Source of the DNA: Nymphaea colorata
Lineage: Eukaryota; Streptophyta; Magnoliopsida; Nymphaeales; Nymphaeaceae
Direction of reading: 5' to 3'
Length of the DNA: 64,000 bases
Assembly: GCF_008831285.2 (NCBI RefSeq)
Contig: NC_045138.2
Span: 10,678,571 to 10,742,570, forward strand
Shown in pieces: positions 48,480 through 61,245 of this stretch (its first letter is position 1; each line of letters opens with the position of its first letter). The position numbers and the translations under genes are program-made. Below the pieces are notes generated by a model. The model ran no database searches. It worked only from the letters and a program-made list of their open reading frames with translations, and was not told the origin of the DNA.

Positions 48480-49080
48480 TTATAACTTATTTGGATTTAT
48501 TTCAGAATTTGGACACAAAGGCCAATCTCAATTTAGACTTATTATATATTTCAAACTGGGATCCGATTCAAAAATTCATATAGAAGCCTAAAACAAACCC
48601 TAGATCCGAATCCGGACCCAAAGGCCAGCCCTGGATCCGAATCCAGTTCCAAATACTAGCCCTAGATCCACAATAGATCCTTAAATCCAAATCACATACA
48701 AAATGGATCCATATCCAAATCCAAATTCTAAAACTAGATCTATAGTGGAACTTTAGATCTAGACCTTGATCCAAATCTCAATTTTAAACTCATTTGACCC
48801 CAATTTGTGCCTTCATATCAATTCGAACCCGATCTGAACCCAAAATCCAAAGTCTAGATCCATATCCTTATTCAGTTCCAAATTCTTGATTTGGAACTAA
48901 ATTTAAATTTGAGATTCAGAACCAAATATGAGTTTTACATCAAAATTTAAGATCCAAATCCAAATATATTATTTTTTATCCATTCTAAGCTTTTGATCCA
49001 AATGCCATTCTAAATTTGAGAGGTAGATCCATTTTTAGATCCGAATACAAGTCACTAATCATTCTGAATCCAAGTGTTGA
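48480..49080. repeat. Degenerate GATCCAAATCC-rich region
   Basis: Motifs of the type 'gatccaaatcc/gatccgaatcc' recur irregularly every 10-40 bp over about 600 bp. The composition gives a spurious minus-strand Trp/Ile-rich ORF. It is not the plant telomere repeat (CCCTAAA). Confidence 0.6.
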
Positions 49081-49259
49081 GGCATGATGACCATTTTCCA
49101 AATACCAATAAATTTCTAATTTAAGATTCTCAAAATACCCTTGATTTTATGAAAATATCATTGAATTTCTCAAAATGCCCTTGATTTTCTTGAAATATCG
49201 TTTCATTTAAAAAAGACCTTACTTCTTCACAAAAAGACCAAAATACCCTTTGTGGGGTC

Positions 49260-49530
49260 CACAGCCAACGTGGCAGGCTAACCAAGCCTGGTCTGGCCAA
49301 TCCAGGCCCGAGCAGTCCTGGCTTGCGCGCCTTGGCACAACCTAGCATAGCTTGGCCTGGCGTAGCCCTAGCCTGCGGGCTTGCCTCGCATGGCGCAGCC
49401 CTGGCCTGCCCAGTGCGGCATGGCCCTGGCAAGCATGGTCTAGCACTGGCGGGCCTAGCATGCCCAAGCATGGCCCTGGCACACCCTAGAATAGCACAAG
49501 CATGGCCAAGCATGGCCCTGGAGGAGCTTG
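49260..49530. repeat. GC-rich minisatellite-like block
   Basis: Imperfect short repeats around 'catggccctggc' and 'gcatggccaagc' stand out in an AT-rich region. The Ala/Gly/Pro-rich ORFs on both strands here (49130-49513 minus, 49323-49646 plus) are composition artefacts. Confidence 0.6.
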
Positions 49531-49769
49531 CGATGGACTCTTGGGGTCATCTCCAACCTGTTCAAGCTACCATCAAGGAGTTCTCTTTGCCCAGAAAAGC
49601 TACGGAGCTGCCTCTACATCAAATCCTTTTTTTAACGTATTTCTAAATTTTCTTTGTACAATTTTCTTGTATCTTCTTTTTATAACAAGCCGATGAAGGT
49701 CTAAAGTATCTCTTAAGCTAAGGATCCTCCTTGAAGCTCCGGGAGCATAACAAAGGCAAACATTTTCAT

Positions 49770-50200
49770 CAAGATCTTTTTTTCTCTATTTTTAACTTAT
49801 TTTTTTCATTTTAACTAATTTATTCATTTCTTTTAATTTGTTTATTTATTTTAAACTTGTTTTTCTCTCTTTTTAATTTCTCTCTTCTTCATTTTAACTT
49901 TTTTTCTCTCATTCTTTACTCCTCTCTTTTTCATTTTAATGTTTATTTCTCTCATTTTAACTTTTCTCTATCATTTTAACTTATATTCCTCTCATTTTAG
50001 ATTTCTCATCTTTATTTCCTTCTTTTTTTATTCTTCTTTTCATTTCTCTCTTATTTAATTCTTTCTCTTTCAAATCTCTCTCTCTCTTTCTCCCTCTTTC
50101 ATTTTTATTTTTCTCTATGTATTTTCATTTTTGTTTTTCTCACTTTCTTTACCTATTCTTGCTCTTTCATCGTATATCTATCTTTTCATTTCTCTATCTG
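49770..50200. repeat. Pyrimidine-rich low-complexity tract
   Basis: Repeated 'ctctcattttaactt' units, diverged, on the plus strand. Same character as the tract at 33981-34760. Confidence 0.75.
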
Positions 50201-50917
50201 ATTCTCTATTTTGATGGCTTGATTGTATATGGATGTGTATTACGATGTGAGGATTTGGGCCGGGTTATTTTTCTATTTTTTTCATTTTGAGGTTGGGACA
50301 TGTTCAACCCAAAAAACACCCAAACACGCTTGATGTACATGTTAATTTGCATTGAGCATGTCATTTTCGATTTTTCAAATTGCAAATTTATCTTTCATAT
50401 TTTTTTTAATCATTCTTCTAACCTTCTATTGGTCCACCTATATTTTGAATACACCCTTGAGTGACTCGCTAGATGAAATTACCTATATCAATTTCCATCA
50501 AATTTTTCTTTTTCATTGCTTCATAGATGTATGCTATGATAGGAATGATGTATTTGAACATTTTGTTACAGACATATCTGCTTTTTCTCATAAAATACAG
50601 TTTTATTCAGTTCATTTTTAGTTAATTTGGTTGTGATCTCACTAAAGTTTAAGGTTGAAACAGTTGAAAATAGACATGTTAACATCACATTACATGTAAT
50701 TTCTATGATGCACAACCATGTTTGATCTATGTCATTAAATTACGTTGATATGTGTGATCACTTATGGGTCTAGTTATGATGACACAAGTCATGATCTTTT
50801 TTATCCCATATTAGCATGGTTAATGGACAAGATTGTATGAGATGAAGATAAAGATAGGTTTTAAGCTCATAGAGATTAAATTGTAATGTACAATTCTGTC
50901 ATGACATGTATGATCCA

Positions 50918-51200
50918 AGTGGGAGTTTGTTAGATATCTATATAGTGGGCCTATGTATAGGTCGATTATTGTACACTGCAGGCCATTTGTACAGAAAGAG
51001 CTAATTTAAGGTGAATGTGAACTCAGCGAAATGGTTCATTACCTTCTAAACCATTTCATCCCAAGTGAAAAATGAGTTGTTCTTATTGTACCACCTAAAT
51101 TAACGCATGGCTTCTCATTCAAAGTATAGGGAGTCTATGGTCACACGGGTTTTTACAAGCACTTATTGGCATTAAAAGAATTGACTTTAAAACCCAATTT
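50918..51200 (+). mobile_element. Possible copia polypurine tract and LTR start
   Basis: 'caagtgggagtttgttagatatc' at about 50918 resembles the frequent copia junction AAGTGGGAGATTG|TTAG, where the LTR starts with TGTTAG. No RNase H is readable just upstream, and the LTR 3' end is not resolved. Confidence 0.4.
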
Positions 51201-51439
51201 GGTACATGTTTGCCATTTAATTTATGAAAAACAAATGTTAATCTAGTTAATTTTAATTTATTCATTTGGCTTTTGTTATAGGTAAAACGGTGCCCAATGT
51301 GTAAGAATGGTGGGAGGGTGGTGTGGGTGATAGTATCCTATAAGATGCATATGAATGCAAGTGGTGGATGGTGAGTTCTCTCCTTAAGATAATCCCTTTT
51401 TTGTTATCTTCTATCATGCTTTAGTCTCTCTTGTAGAAG

Positions 51440-51660
51440 TTAATCGATCTTCGCTTGTTATGGGACAAGTTTGTTCATGGCTCTTTCAAAGTTGACTGCC
51501 ATGTTATTTACTTGAGTGGTCATGTTTTGCACTGTCCCCTGAAGAGCTTCATGTCTCATTGCATGGTATTGATGTTGGCCCTCAATTTGTTGATTTCCTC
51601 TTCCACGTTGTCCACTTAGTCTATGTTGTGGGGCACCATATAACTAGTGCTCTGATATTA
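51440..51660 (-). pseudogene. Possible Ty3-gypsy primer-binding site and gag start
   Basis: On the minus strand 'ccaattctaatatcagagca' (about 51640-51660) resembles a tRNA-Met-type primer site. Downstream a broken frame begins MVPHNID and continues VDNVEEEINKLRANINTMQ, like the coiled-coil N-terminus of many plant gypsy gag proteins. The remainder is not recognisable. Confidence 0.4.
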
Positions 51661-52450
51661 GAATTGGTGTGGCCTATCCCTATGGTCCCTAGTGCAATAT
51701 AAGATGGAACGTGCAAACAAACCTTTGAGCAAAGTAACAAGTACAAGCAACCCACTGCCAACCACTCTTCACAACAATGCACACTCTCTATGTGCAGCCT
51801 GCCTAGTTGTGTATGTTGGCCACAATGCCGGCTGACCTCCTACTATTGACACTATTAGGCATAGACTAGGCAGTGCCCGAGTCCAAGCCCTGGTCGAGCC
51901 AAGTACAAGATACCCGTCGGATACCCAGCGCATCTTCCAGCCCTACATGGAACAGGTCATGGGCTACTGCGAATTCCAACTCCATGTGAATCTCTTACCC
52001 TCCCCTCTCCTTCCTTTCTCCTACTCCTTCAGACAGACCACCCACCGTTGTGAGAGTAGATTTTCCTTCTCAGGCAGTAGTGATGGTGAGATGATAATAG
52101 ATATCCAGCCACCACCACAATGAGAGTGGCTCTTCTATAATGATCAAAAGGGTAAATCCCTTCTTTTACGTTTTCTTCGTTTGTTCCAGTGATTTAGGGA
52201 AATGGGGTTTCATTTTGGATTTTCACCTACAGATCAGTTCTGTTGCTTGATCTTGGCATGGATCTTTTTATTTTTGTGATTCAACTGAGTTCTTGTGGAC
52301 ATGGTCCTGTTTTTTTTTTTTTTTTTGCAAATTCTGCTTGTGTAATTATTTGAGAGGAAGGGTTTAAGGGAAACAAAGTGGTTTATCCATCTATGGATAG
52401 GATGACTTGTTCCTCTTATCCAGGGAGTAGGCAATTAGAGAGCTCCAAAG
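51661..52450. other. Intergenic DNA, probable LTR remains
   Basis: In minus orientation this lies upstream of the primer-site-like sequence, so it may be the LTR. I could not fix its ends. No gene is seen. Confidence 0.3.
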
Positions 52451-52612
52451 GGGCATTTGGCTAATGGAATAGTAATAAACCTTTCCATGAATCTTCCCTA
52501 AAAGTTAGGGTAGGTTCAAGGAGCACTAGAACTAGTGCTCCATAAACCTGTCCCACAATTTGGTGTAGGTTCATGGAATGGTACATTAACCATATTCCAT
52601 TAGCCACATGTT
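52451..52612. mobile_element. Foldback MITE (about 160 bp)
   Basis: 'atttggctaatggaata' at the left pairs with 'atattccattagccaca' at the right. Inner arms 'cctttccatgaa' and 'ttcatggaatgg' also pair, meeting at 'gcactagaactagtgc'. The whole can fold into one hairpin. The left end resembles the element at 11687. Confidence 0.7.
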
Positions 52613-53508
52613 TTTTTACCTCGGATATGAGATTCAAGGTGTTTCCCTTCTATGAGACTTCAGATGTGGGGTTTTAGCCACATAAGATCTCAAATTCTCA
52701 TTTTTACATAGTGTCGAAATCTAATGTTTATTTGTTTTTCCTTTGCATGTATCATGTAGAAGGGATTAAAGTTCAGCCTTGAGCCAAGATGGAAGCTGTT
52801 AAAGACACCCTATTATAACAAATTTATAGAATTATATACCAATACTACAATGCACATTCGTAGGTTTCCAATGCTCGATCACATTGAAGTTGTTCACAGC
52901 GAACTCAAGCAAACAACGATCAATGAATGACTAAGAGACACTACACTCGACCTTACCCAAGAAGCCGAGAAAGGTATTATAAACTACCAAGAGATGAGCA
53001 TGATTAGTTGCAGGTGAGTGAGAGGTTAACAAACCACTGTTTGGAAGGAGGGCTGAAGGCCCTTTATTCCCTCTCTCTTTTGTCAAGAGTTGCATCAGCG
53101 TTAACAATGGTAGAGCTTCAACTTAAATACCTACAAAACCAGAAGTATAGCATTTATGGGAATCGAATTAGGGACGTGCGTTTTTTACATTCCCCTCCGC
53201 CGACCAGCTAAGAAAAGGAAACTTGCTGGTCTCGAAATCAAATGGGTCCGTTGGTGCTCCAGCTAGTCAACAATCTCAACATCGCCGAGTTGGGAAAACT
53301 GCCATTGTCTCACTCTTGGCCCGGCGGATTCTCTATTTCATCCCCTCGCCGAAGCTGGATTAAGTACTGTATCTCTGGAATAATCGTCCCGGCAAGTCAA
53401 CCGAAATCATGCCTTCCTTTCCTTGCTCTTGCTTCGGTTTTGCAGTCCTCGGCAGGAACCCCAGAGCTGCATAGTCTGAGAGAGAGAGAGAGAGAGAGAG
53501 AAGACGAG
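52613..53508. other. Upstream region of the ATXR4 gene
   Basis: No other gene is recognised. An AG microsatellite (53479-53501) sits immediately in front of the ATXR4 start codon, probably in its 5' leader. The ORF at 53242 enters the gene in frame from upstream but has no homology before the 53509 ATG. Confidence 0.5.
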
Positions 53509-56500
53509 ATGATGCGCGTATGCCGCTCAAAGCGCCTCTGCCTCTCCATGGTTACCCGTCGAGAGTTCACTTCTGTCTCAGAAGAATGCCCATCGGCAGC
53601 TGCTGCTCGTCCTCCTCCGATCAGGGTTTCGATGACGGAACATGCTGGAAGAGGTGTGTTTGCTACTCGAAGGATCAACTCCGGGGACTTGATCCACACC
53701 GCGCAACCTTTGGTCACTCATCCGGCTCTTTCCCTAATAGATAAGGTAACATCGTTGTCTCTCTCCATTGCTCCACCTTTCTCCATTTTCCTTACGCTGA
53801 TAGAAAATCATCAGCGCCTCGAGCGTCATATGATTCTGCACAATGCTTGTCTCCTTTACATTTTGAACTTTTCTGAGCTCCTGGATCTTCTTGGTTGGGC
53901 ACCTTTTTGCTGAAAGTTTATGTTTATGTCAGTAATCTGGGTTTTTCTCGTGCTTGTATCTTTGGTCTTCTCTTTAAAAGCATTTTCTTGGGCACCGAAA
54001 AGAAGGTTGTGTCACTGCATTCTATGCCATGTATAAACAACATTTTGATGTGAAACTTATCTATGTAGAGTTGGAAACTAAGTAGAAGAGAAAAAGCAAA
54101 AATAAATAATATTCTTGTGATACTTGGTATTTCGGCCCTTCGGGGCCCACCACAGTAAGGGAAGAAAGCACCTTTCTTCCTTTCCTTTCCTTTCTTTTCT
54201 TCTCTTGTTTGTTACTGTTAGCTTGTGATCTCTTATAGATTGAGATATAGCAGTAATTATGGCTGATACTGGTAGAGATATTAGACATAAAATGAGATAA
54301 GGTGTATGGAAGAATTGCCTTCTCCATTTTATGTACTTAGGCTTTGGAAGAACGATAACATAAGGCAACTGAAAATGAAAATATTGGCTAAATTGCTTAT
54401 CAATCATGCAACTACTAATTTATTCCTTTCTTCTTGCTTGGTTGTTGCCAACTGTTGACATCTATTTTTTGCATTGTTTTGATGCTTTACTAATGGTTGT
54501 TGACACCTATTCTGTTACTTATTACCTAATGTTAATGCTACCAGGTTTGTTACCTATGTCTGAAGCGATTGAAGTTGGGCCCCAAACAGAAAGAGATGCC
54601 TGATGGTGATACCCTTTTCTTTTCCAGTGAACATAGGTTGCACCAACACAATTTAAACAATGGGCTGCATGTTTCTTTCTGCAGTGAGAAATGTTATAAT
54701 TGTTCAAAGGTTGGTGTTAGTTCTTCTTAGTTCTTAGCATCAATTGGTATGTAAGGACATTTTTACTTCAATGAGAAGTCATCTATGGATAATTTTTCTA
54801 ATGAAAGGGCATGCATGGCATGTTTGAGTTGACTTTCTTTTGGTGTTGCATTGAAGAGGGCAAATCCCACCCGTTCATGTGCTTCCCAAGAGAGGTTATT
54901 CATTTTTGTGATCAATCATTCCTTATTCTTTTTTGAGATGCTAGTGTATCTAAAATTATTATTCATTTATGTAATCGGTATCATTGTCACAAGCAATTAA
55001 AGTGGTCGTGCACAAGCAGTCAATGATCTAATGAAAGACCTTGGGTGCTTGAAATATTTCATAGGGGTTGAAGTTGATAAGAAGGACGGCAGACTATCCT
55101 TGACTCAACATAAGCATACATTGTATCTATTGGATAGAGCAAGGATGCTTGTGAACCCCTGGGCCCTAGCCATTATTAACATATTGCACCACAACCTTAG
55201 CTATCAATATGTTGAGGTATATGATAATTCCATGGGATACCAAAGTATATGAGATACGTCTTATTACTTTACTTTGCTTGACTTGATATTGTTTGTCTTC
55301 TTAACTAAGTATCACAGGTTATGCATGAGTCATAGACTAGATTCATGGACACCGTTAAAAGTTTACTATGATAATTGAAAGGAACTATTGGAGATGGGCT
55401 CTTGCATATGCTATGTAAGTTTGTGGAAGGAAGACATATCTTATTGTTTATGCAGATACAGATGATCCAATGTTGTAAAAGGCGTATCATAAAGTATATT
55501 GGTTGGGCCGACCTATACATAATGTATCGTAAACGTAGCGTAACGTATCGTAAATTAATTTTTTAATTCATAAAAATTTTTAAAATTGTAAAAAATAGAG
55601 AAAAAATCGGTAAAATCAGGAAAAACAAAAAAAAATTGAAAAAAACGTGATATATATAAAAAAAAACTCATCACATCATTCATAAGCCATAATATATTAA
55701 CAAAACGTTTAGAAATGACAAACAAGAAATTCATAACAACATAATAAACGTCCATCACAACTTTAAAGTTTAAATTTTAAAGTGTTTTGGATTACATTAC
55801 AAGTTTACAACAAATAATATATTATGATTATCATCAATCAAGGTCCTATCATCCCCACGGGCCACGAGTAAACCTTCTTATCGACAAGCGAGTTCTACTC
55901 TAAATCGACGATTTTTCACATAAATGGGCGACTTTTGTAGAAAAACTAGTAAAACTTTCCCCTCTCACAACTTTTAGACATGTTTAGAAAGAGGGAGAGA
56001 GAGGTTCTTTTGTAAAAAACCACAAAAAGATCATTTTATCCCTGTATCATACGATACAAGGATGTATCTGGTGTATCGTCCAATACGGCCTCCGTATCGC
56101 ACGATACGCTTACAATACACAAGTGTAAGTGTATCGGGTATCGTACGATACATATCGCACGATACGGGCCCATACCGTGCGATACGGATAACACTGAGAT
56201 GATCATTATGAGAGGTGGTTTGCCTCAAGGTATTGCATCTTTGCTAGAGAAAGTTTGGTATCTTGGACCAAGAAGAAGCAAAAGAATGTTTCTACTTTCT
56301 AGGTCCAAACAAATGAAGCAAGTGTATCTTCATGGCTGCAACAGCTAAAATCATATGATTTAGATATTTGCTACTACAACATGGGGAAATTACACTATGT
56401 CTCATATTATGTTATAATCAAAGTGCCATAAAATAATGTCATTCAATCCCATTTACTGTAGCTGAATATAGCACATTGAAACTGACTAGCATTTTTCATT

Positions 56501-59500
56501 CGACAAAAAGTTGAAGACAAAGACATTGAACCTCATTATAGGTGGAGTGAGAATTAGGTGGCTAATTTGTTCACCAAAGGGCTAACCATTGTCCCATATA
56601 TCATGTACAGGTATTATACATCGAGGAATTTCTCTGGTATAATACGACAAAATTGTATATCTCAAAAAAATCTCGGTAAATTTTTTTAAAATTAAAAAAA
56701 TTTAATAAATCCTAAAAATTATAAAAAAAAACAAAAAATTAATAAAAAACATTTTTTATTTTCTGGCATTTTTTGAAAAAAGATGCGTCTAATTGCCGTT
56801 TTTTATGGCTTGCTTATTTCTCAGGGATTATACGCGTTTTTTTCGAACAATACGCGTTAACAAAGAGCAAATCAATTTTGGTATTCAAGAGCAAGTTGTC
56901 TATGCTTTAGGACAATCACAACTTTAGGGAGATTGTTAAGAATCCTCATTGAATTTGGATCTTCATCCAATTGGATCAGATCAGCCCAGTCGATGTCTAG
57001 TCTTGTTGTTACGTATATGCTGTAATTCTTTTATAAGTTCAGGACATGCTGTCCTTTATACATGTTTCCCTTTGTATGTAATGAATGAAATTTGGTTACA
57101 GTTTGTGACCTATTGCAGCACCCCTCCTCTTTTCCTCCAGCTATTTTGTACAGCTTAAGTATGGAGAAACACATAATTGAACATCTGAATGTGAAAGTTT
57201 AGTTTAATCTTGTGGTTAATTTAGTAATGTCTTCTTTTGTCAGATTTTTTCCTTTTGGATTAAAAATGTCTTTTGACAAAATTTGTGTTTCTTCTGATAT
57301 TTTTATATTATGTTATGTATATTACGTTATATTATCTTGCTTGGCACCTGTGGTTTTATTGTATATACTATGTCCAATCTGTTATAATGTATAATATATG
57401 TACAAACTGAAATAATGTATATTTACGTATTGTATATTAATATGTTATATATGTATTAGTACAATCTGAAGCAATTTTTAAAGTAGTTCCATCTGCAGTT
57501 GAATCTGTTATAATGTATATTATATGTACTCATTTGTACAATCTGTTATAATGTATATTATATGTTATATGTACAATCTGTTGTAAACTCTTATGTATAA
57601 CATATGTACTGATTTGATACGATTTTTGTTTGAAATGATTCAAATGAAATAGTCTATAGGATCTATAACTGAAATAGTCTATAAGAAATGCAAGTATTGT
57701 GTCCAGTTTGTAAACAAGAATGATGTGTCTTCTTTTGTGCATCAAACTAAGTCATCCGCTATTAGCCTAGAACAGAACAGCACAGTTTCCAGTATGTAAA
57801 CAAGCTGGAAATGTACTATTAGTCTATTATGTAAACAAGTACAAAACAGTTTTCATGTTTTATTTTTTGGCTTTCCTTACAAAGTGTAATCATTCAATTA
57901 GAACAGAACAGAACAGTTTTTCAAGTTTTACTTGGAATAGAAGCTTACAGTTCAGTCAGTAAGTGCATAATTTTATTATGCAATGGTTAACATAACTTAA
58001 AAAAAAAAAGAGAATTCGGGTCACCTTTTTTGCCTAAGTGTGCCTAGTCTCGCCTAGGCACTAGTCGCTGCGCTGCCTGGGTGCATTGAAAACATAGAGC
58101 ATGATAGAGGTTCTAATCTTTGCCAGCCACCATATGAACTAATGCTTGCCTTACTTGCTGAAGCATTTTCAACATGATCATGATGAAAGCAAATCATGTT
58201 TCAACAACTTTCAATAATTTCAAGTTTGAAAATCTACTAAAAGGAGACAATACATGCTGGTGATTAACAATGATTTCTGATATTCTTTGCATCTTTTTCC
58301 ATATCTTGAATCCATGGAAATAGTTCATGTTCTCGAGTATCTTCTTCTTCACTTGGTGGAGTGCATGTCTTTCAATGCCAAATTTAGAGTATGCATAACA
58401 GATGAAGTCCAAAAGACATGAGGAAACTCACTCCTGAAACCTAAGCCATCATTCTTGAGACATCAGCATTATCTATGATGATCTGCACTACTTTATCAGA
58501 ACCAACCTCTTTGATTACTTCTATTTGAGTTGAAAGAACTCTTGCTCTTGTTCTCTAAATAGGTATCAAGATAATATTTTTTATGAAGAAATCAGCCCAT
58601 GTTATAACATTTGAATTCAGGTACCTCCCATAAATAGTTTTCCACCAAGCTTCTGTTGTGCACTGTAGCAAGAACACTAAGCAACCAAGTCTGTCCTCAT
58701 CAAAACTGTGCAGATAACCAAAGATCTTCCTCATCTTGTGCAACCACATCTGCTTCAACAAAGAAAAAGAAAAAACTGCACAAAAAATAAAAGAAAGACA
58801 AGAAAAAATCTATATCTAAAAAATAAAAGAATAGGAATTTCGGTTGTCAAAGAAAAAAGCCTAGGTTATTGGGTGTGAGGCAATGGATTAGGTGTTTCAA
58901 GGTGGCAGGTTGCCTAGGATCATCTAACCTAGGCAACTAGCCTATCCTGTCAGCCTAAGCAAGCCTAGTTACAAGGCTTTCTTGAGCCGTCAACACAACC
59001 TAAGGTATACTTTTATATGCCTTCTTCAAGAAGAAAGTGGTATGTTGTGCAAAATTCTCCATACTTGATTCTGTCATTAACATGATTTTCCATGTGTTGG
59101 TAACTTACACCAGAGTTCCTTTCTGTTGATCTCTTTTACACTGCAATTACCGGTTTGGTTTCAAATTTCATCTTAATTTTATTCATTCAACTAATTAGGG
59201 ATTCTTTGATGTGGAGAAGAAAGCAGATTGGTCATCTTTCCATGATCATTGCAGGTAAGATTGCTTTTCCTGTTTTTCAAAGGTACTGCAAATGATTGTT
59301 TGCTCTTTAGCATATCTTGCTAATTAGTGATACTATTGCCTGATTATTTCAGAAAGCAGTTGGAGTCTGTTCCTTTGATTGATTGTGTACTTGTCCCATT
59401 GTTAAGGTGTAGAGAAATGTAATTCTTGCAAATTCGTTCTATTGCAACGGTTGTGTATGCATGACGGCATAACAATAACAAAATGCCAATCAAAGGCAAC

Positions 59501-61190
59501 CAAGGGACGAGGATAATTTTAGCATGAGTATGGAATGAAATAACTGTTGTGAAGTCGGGAGAAAAAGCCATAGACACATTGGAATACATATTTTCTGATC
59601 CAACTCAAGTTGGAGTGAGGATATTCATTCTTTAGCCCATGGTACAACCTTTACAGCACAAGAGGTGAATAAAAGCCTCTGTTTGCTCGAATTTGATCAA
59701 AGTTGTCTGTTCCTATGCTGATATTGAAGCCATCTTCTTGGAGAAATTTGCAACCATTGGCTGCTAGTGCATGCATCAGTTGGCATATGAACAGTTGATG
59801 AGCAGTATCTTGAGCCACAGGCATATTGCAATACATCCAATCTGACTCTGACATGTTCATAAGGCTGTCTGTTCATCCCATTTCAATTGCTTTCTTGTCT
59901 TTTAATCCCCTTGCTTGCAATATGGGTCATTAGAGAAGTGTTACTTCTAGTCTCTATTTGGCCTTGCATATAGTTAAATATCTTCTGTTGTATTTAAGAA
60001 TCTTTACCTGTTTTTCCTGTCTCATATAGGTGATTCAGTATCTTTCAGATTCAGAGTATGGAGTTGATCCTATCAAACATTTACAAATTTCTTGCATAAT
60101 TTATTATGTGCATCAATAGAAGATGAGATTTCAGTGTACAGAGATTGGAACATTCACCACCATTACTCTGTATTCTTTAGGCTTGTACTATCTATTATTT
60201 TTATGCTTGTTATTTGTATAGGTTTCTGTCATTTTATACATTAGCCAACTGATTGATAGGGCCTCTAGGAAGTCATTGTTTTCCAAGGTTTTGTCATCCT
60301 AACTGGAGATGGTATTTAGGAGTTTCCATCCATTTGTTTCCATTGATTCCCATTTTCTTTGCAATGTATGTGGAATTAGTATGTTATTGAAGTCAGTAAT
60401 GTCACTGCTTCCATAATGCCATTTAATTTAGACATATGGATATGAAAAGTGAGCTTTTTAATTTGCATTTTCCTCTTTTTCTTCATGAAGTATGAAGGGG
60501 CTGAAATATCCATTTTTAGTAAAACGGCTGTCTTGCATGGTTCTCTCAGGGGCAGCACCAGCTGATAGTCTTGACATACTTCAGCCTGCTGTTTTACCAT
60601 CCAACTTGATTTCAGAGGTAGTTTGTCTCTCATGATCCAAAGTCACAAATCATTTTTTTTCTAGCAACTTAGAATGATTGGTCACTTGACTGCATACTTT
60701 TGGGAACAGATGTTCTGTCTTACTGGAATTTCTCATGATCCATAATCAATGTAAGCATGGACACTGGACAGTGTTTTGTTCCTGTCTGTTGACCATGAGA
60801 AGCAAGGGCAAAAAAATAAGAAAAGACAACGTTTACAGTGTAGGATTCTAAACATATGTTTTTGATGACATAAAATATCTCAAGCTTCTCCATCCAGTGT
60901 CGATTCTAATGATGACATCTTTAAATTCATTCTCCTACATAAAAGTTGGAGTGACATGATGAGCTTAGATGCATTTGGACGTTATTAAACGCATTAGAAA
61001 TTGTCCTGAGCTGCAAGTCAAAATTTGCAATTCACCCAAACTTCACTAAAGGAATCTTTTCATCTTCCACCAGTCCCAACTCCACATGAGATCCTACCCT
61101 CGTTTGCACCCTATGTCACATGGGGTGTGGATGCAGCAAATATTTTCACAAAACTCAGGTGCAGAGAATATAATTTATATTTATATATAT

Positions 61191-61245
<55 letters not shown>

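Noticed and set aside
48480-49080. Interstitial telomere repeat
   Set aside because: The recurring word is GATCCAAATCC-like, not CCCTAAA, and the spacing is irregular.
49130-49646. Overlapping Ala/Gly/Pro-rich ORFs on both strands
   Set aside because: They are produced by the GC-rich repeat; open frames on both strands over the same repeat are expected from composition.
53397-53717. 106-codon minus-strand ORF
   Set aside because: It is the antisense shadow of ATXR4 exon 1 and the AG microsatellite.
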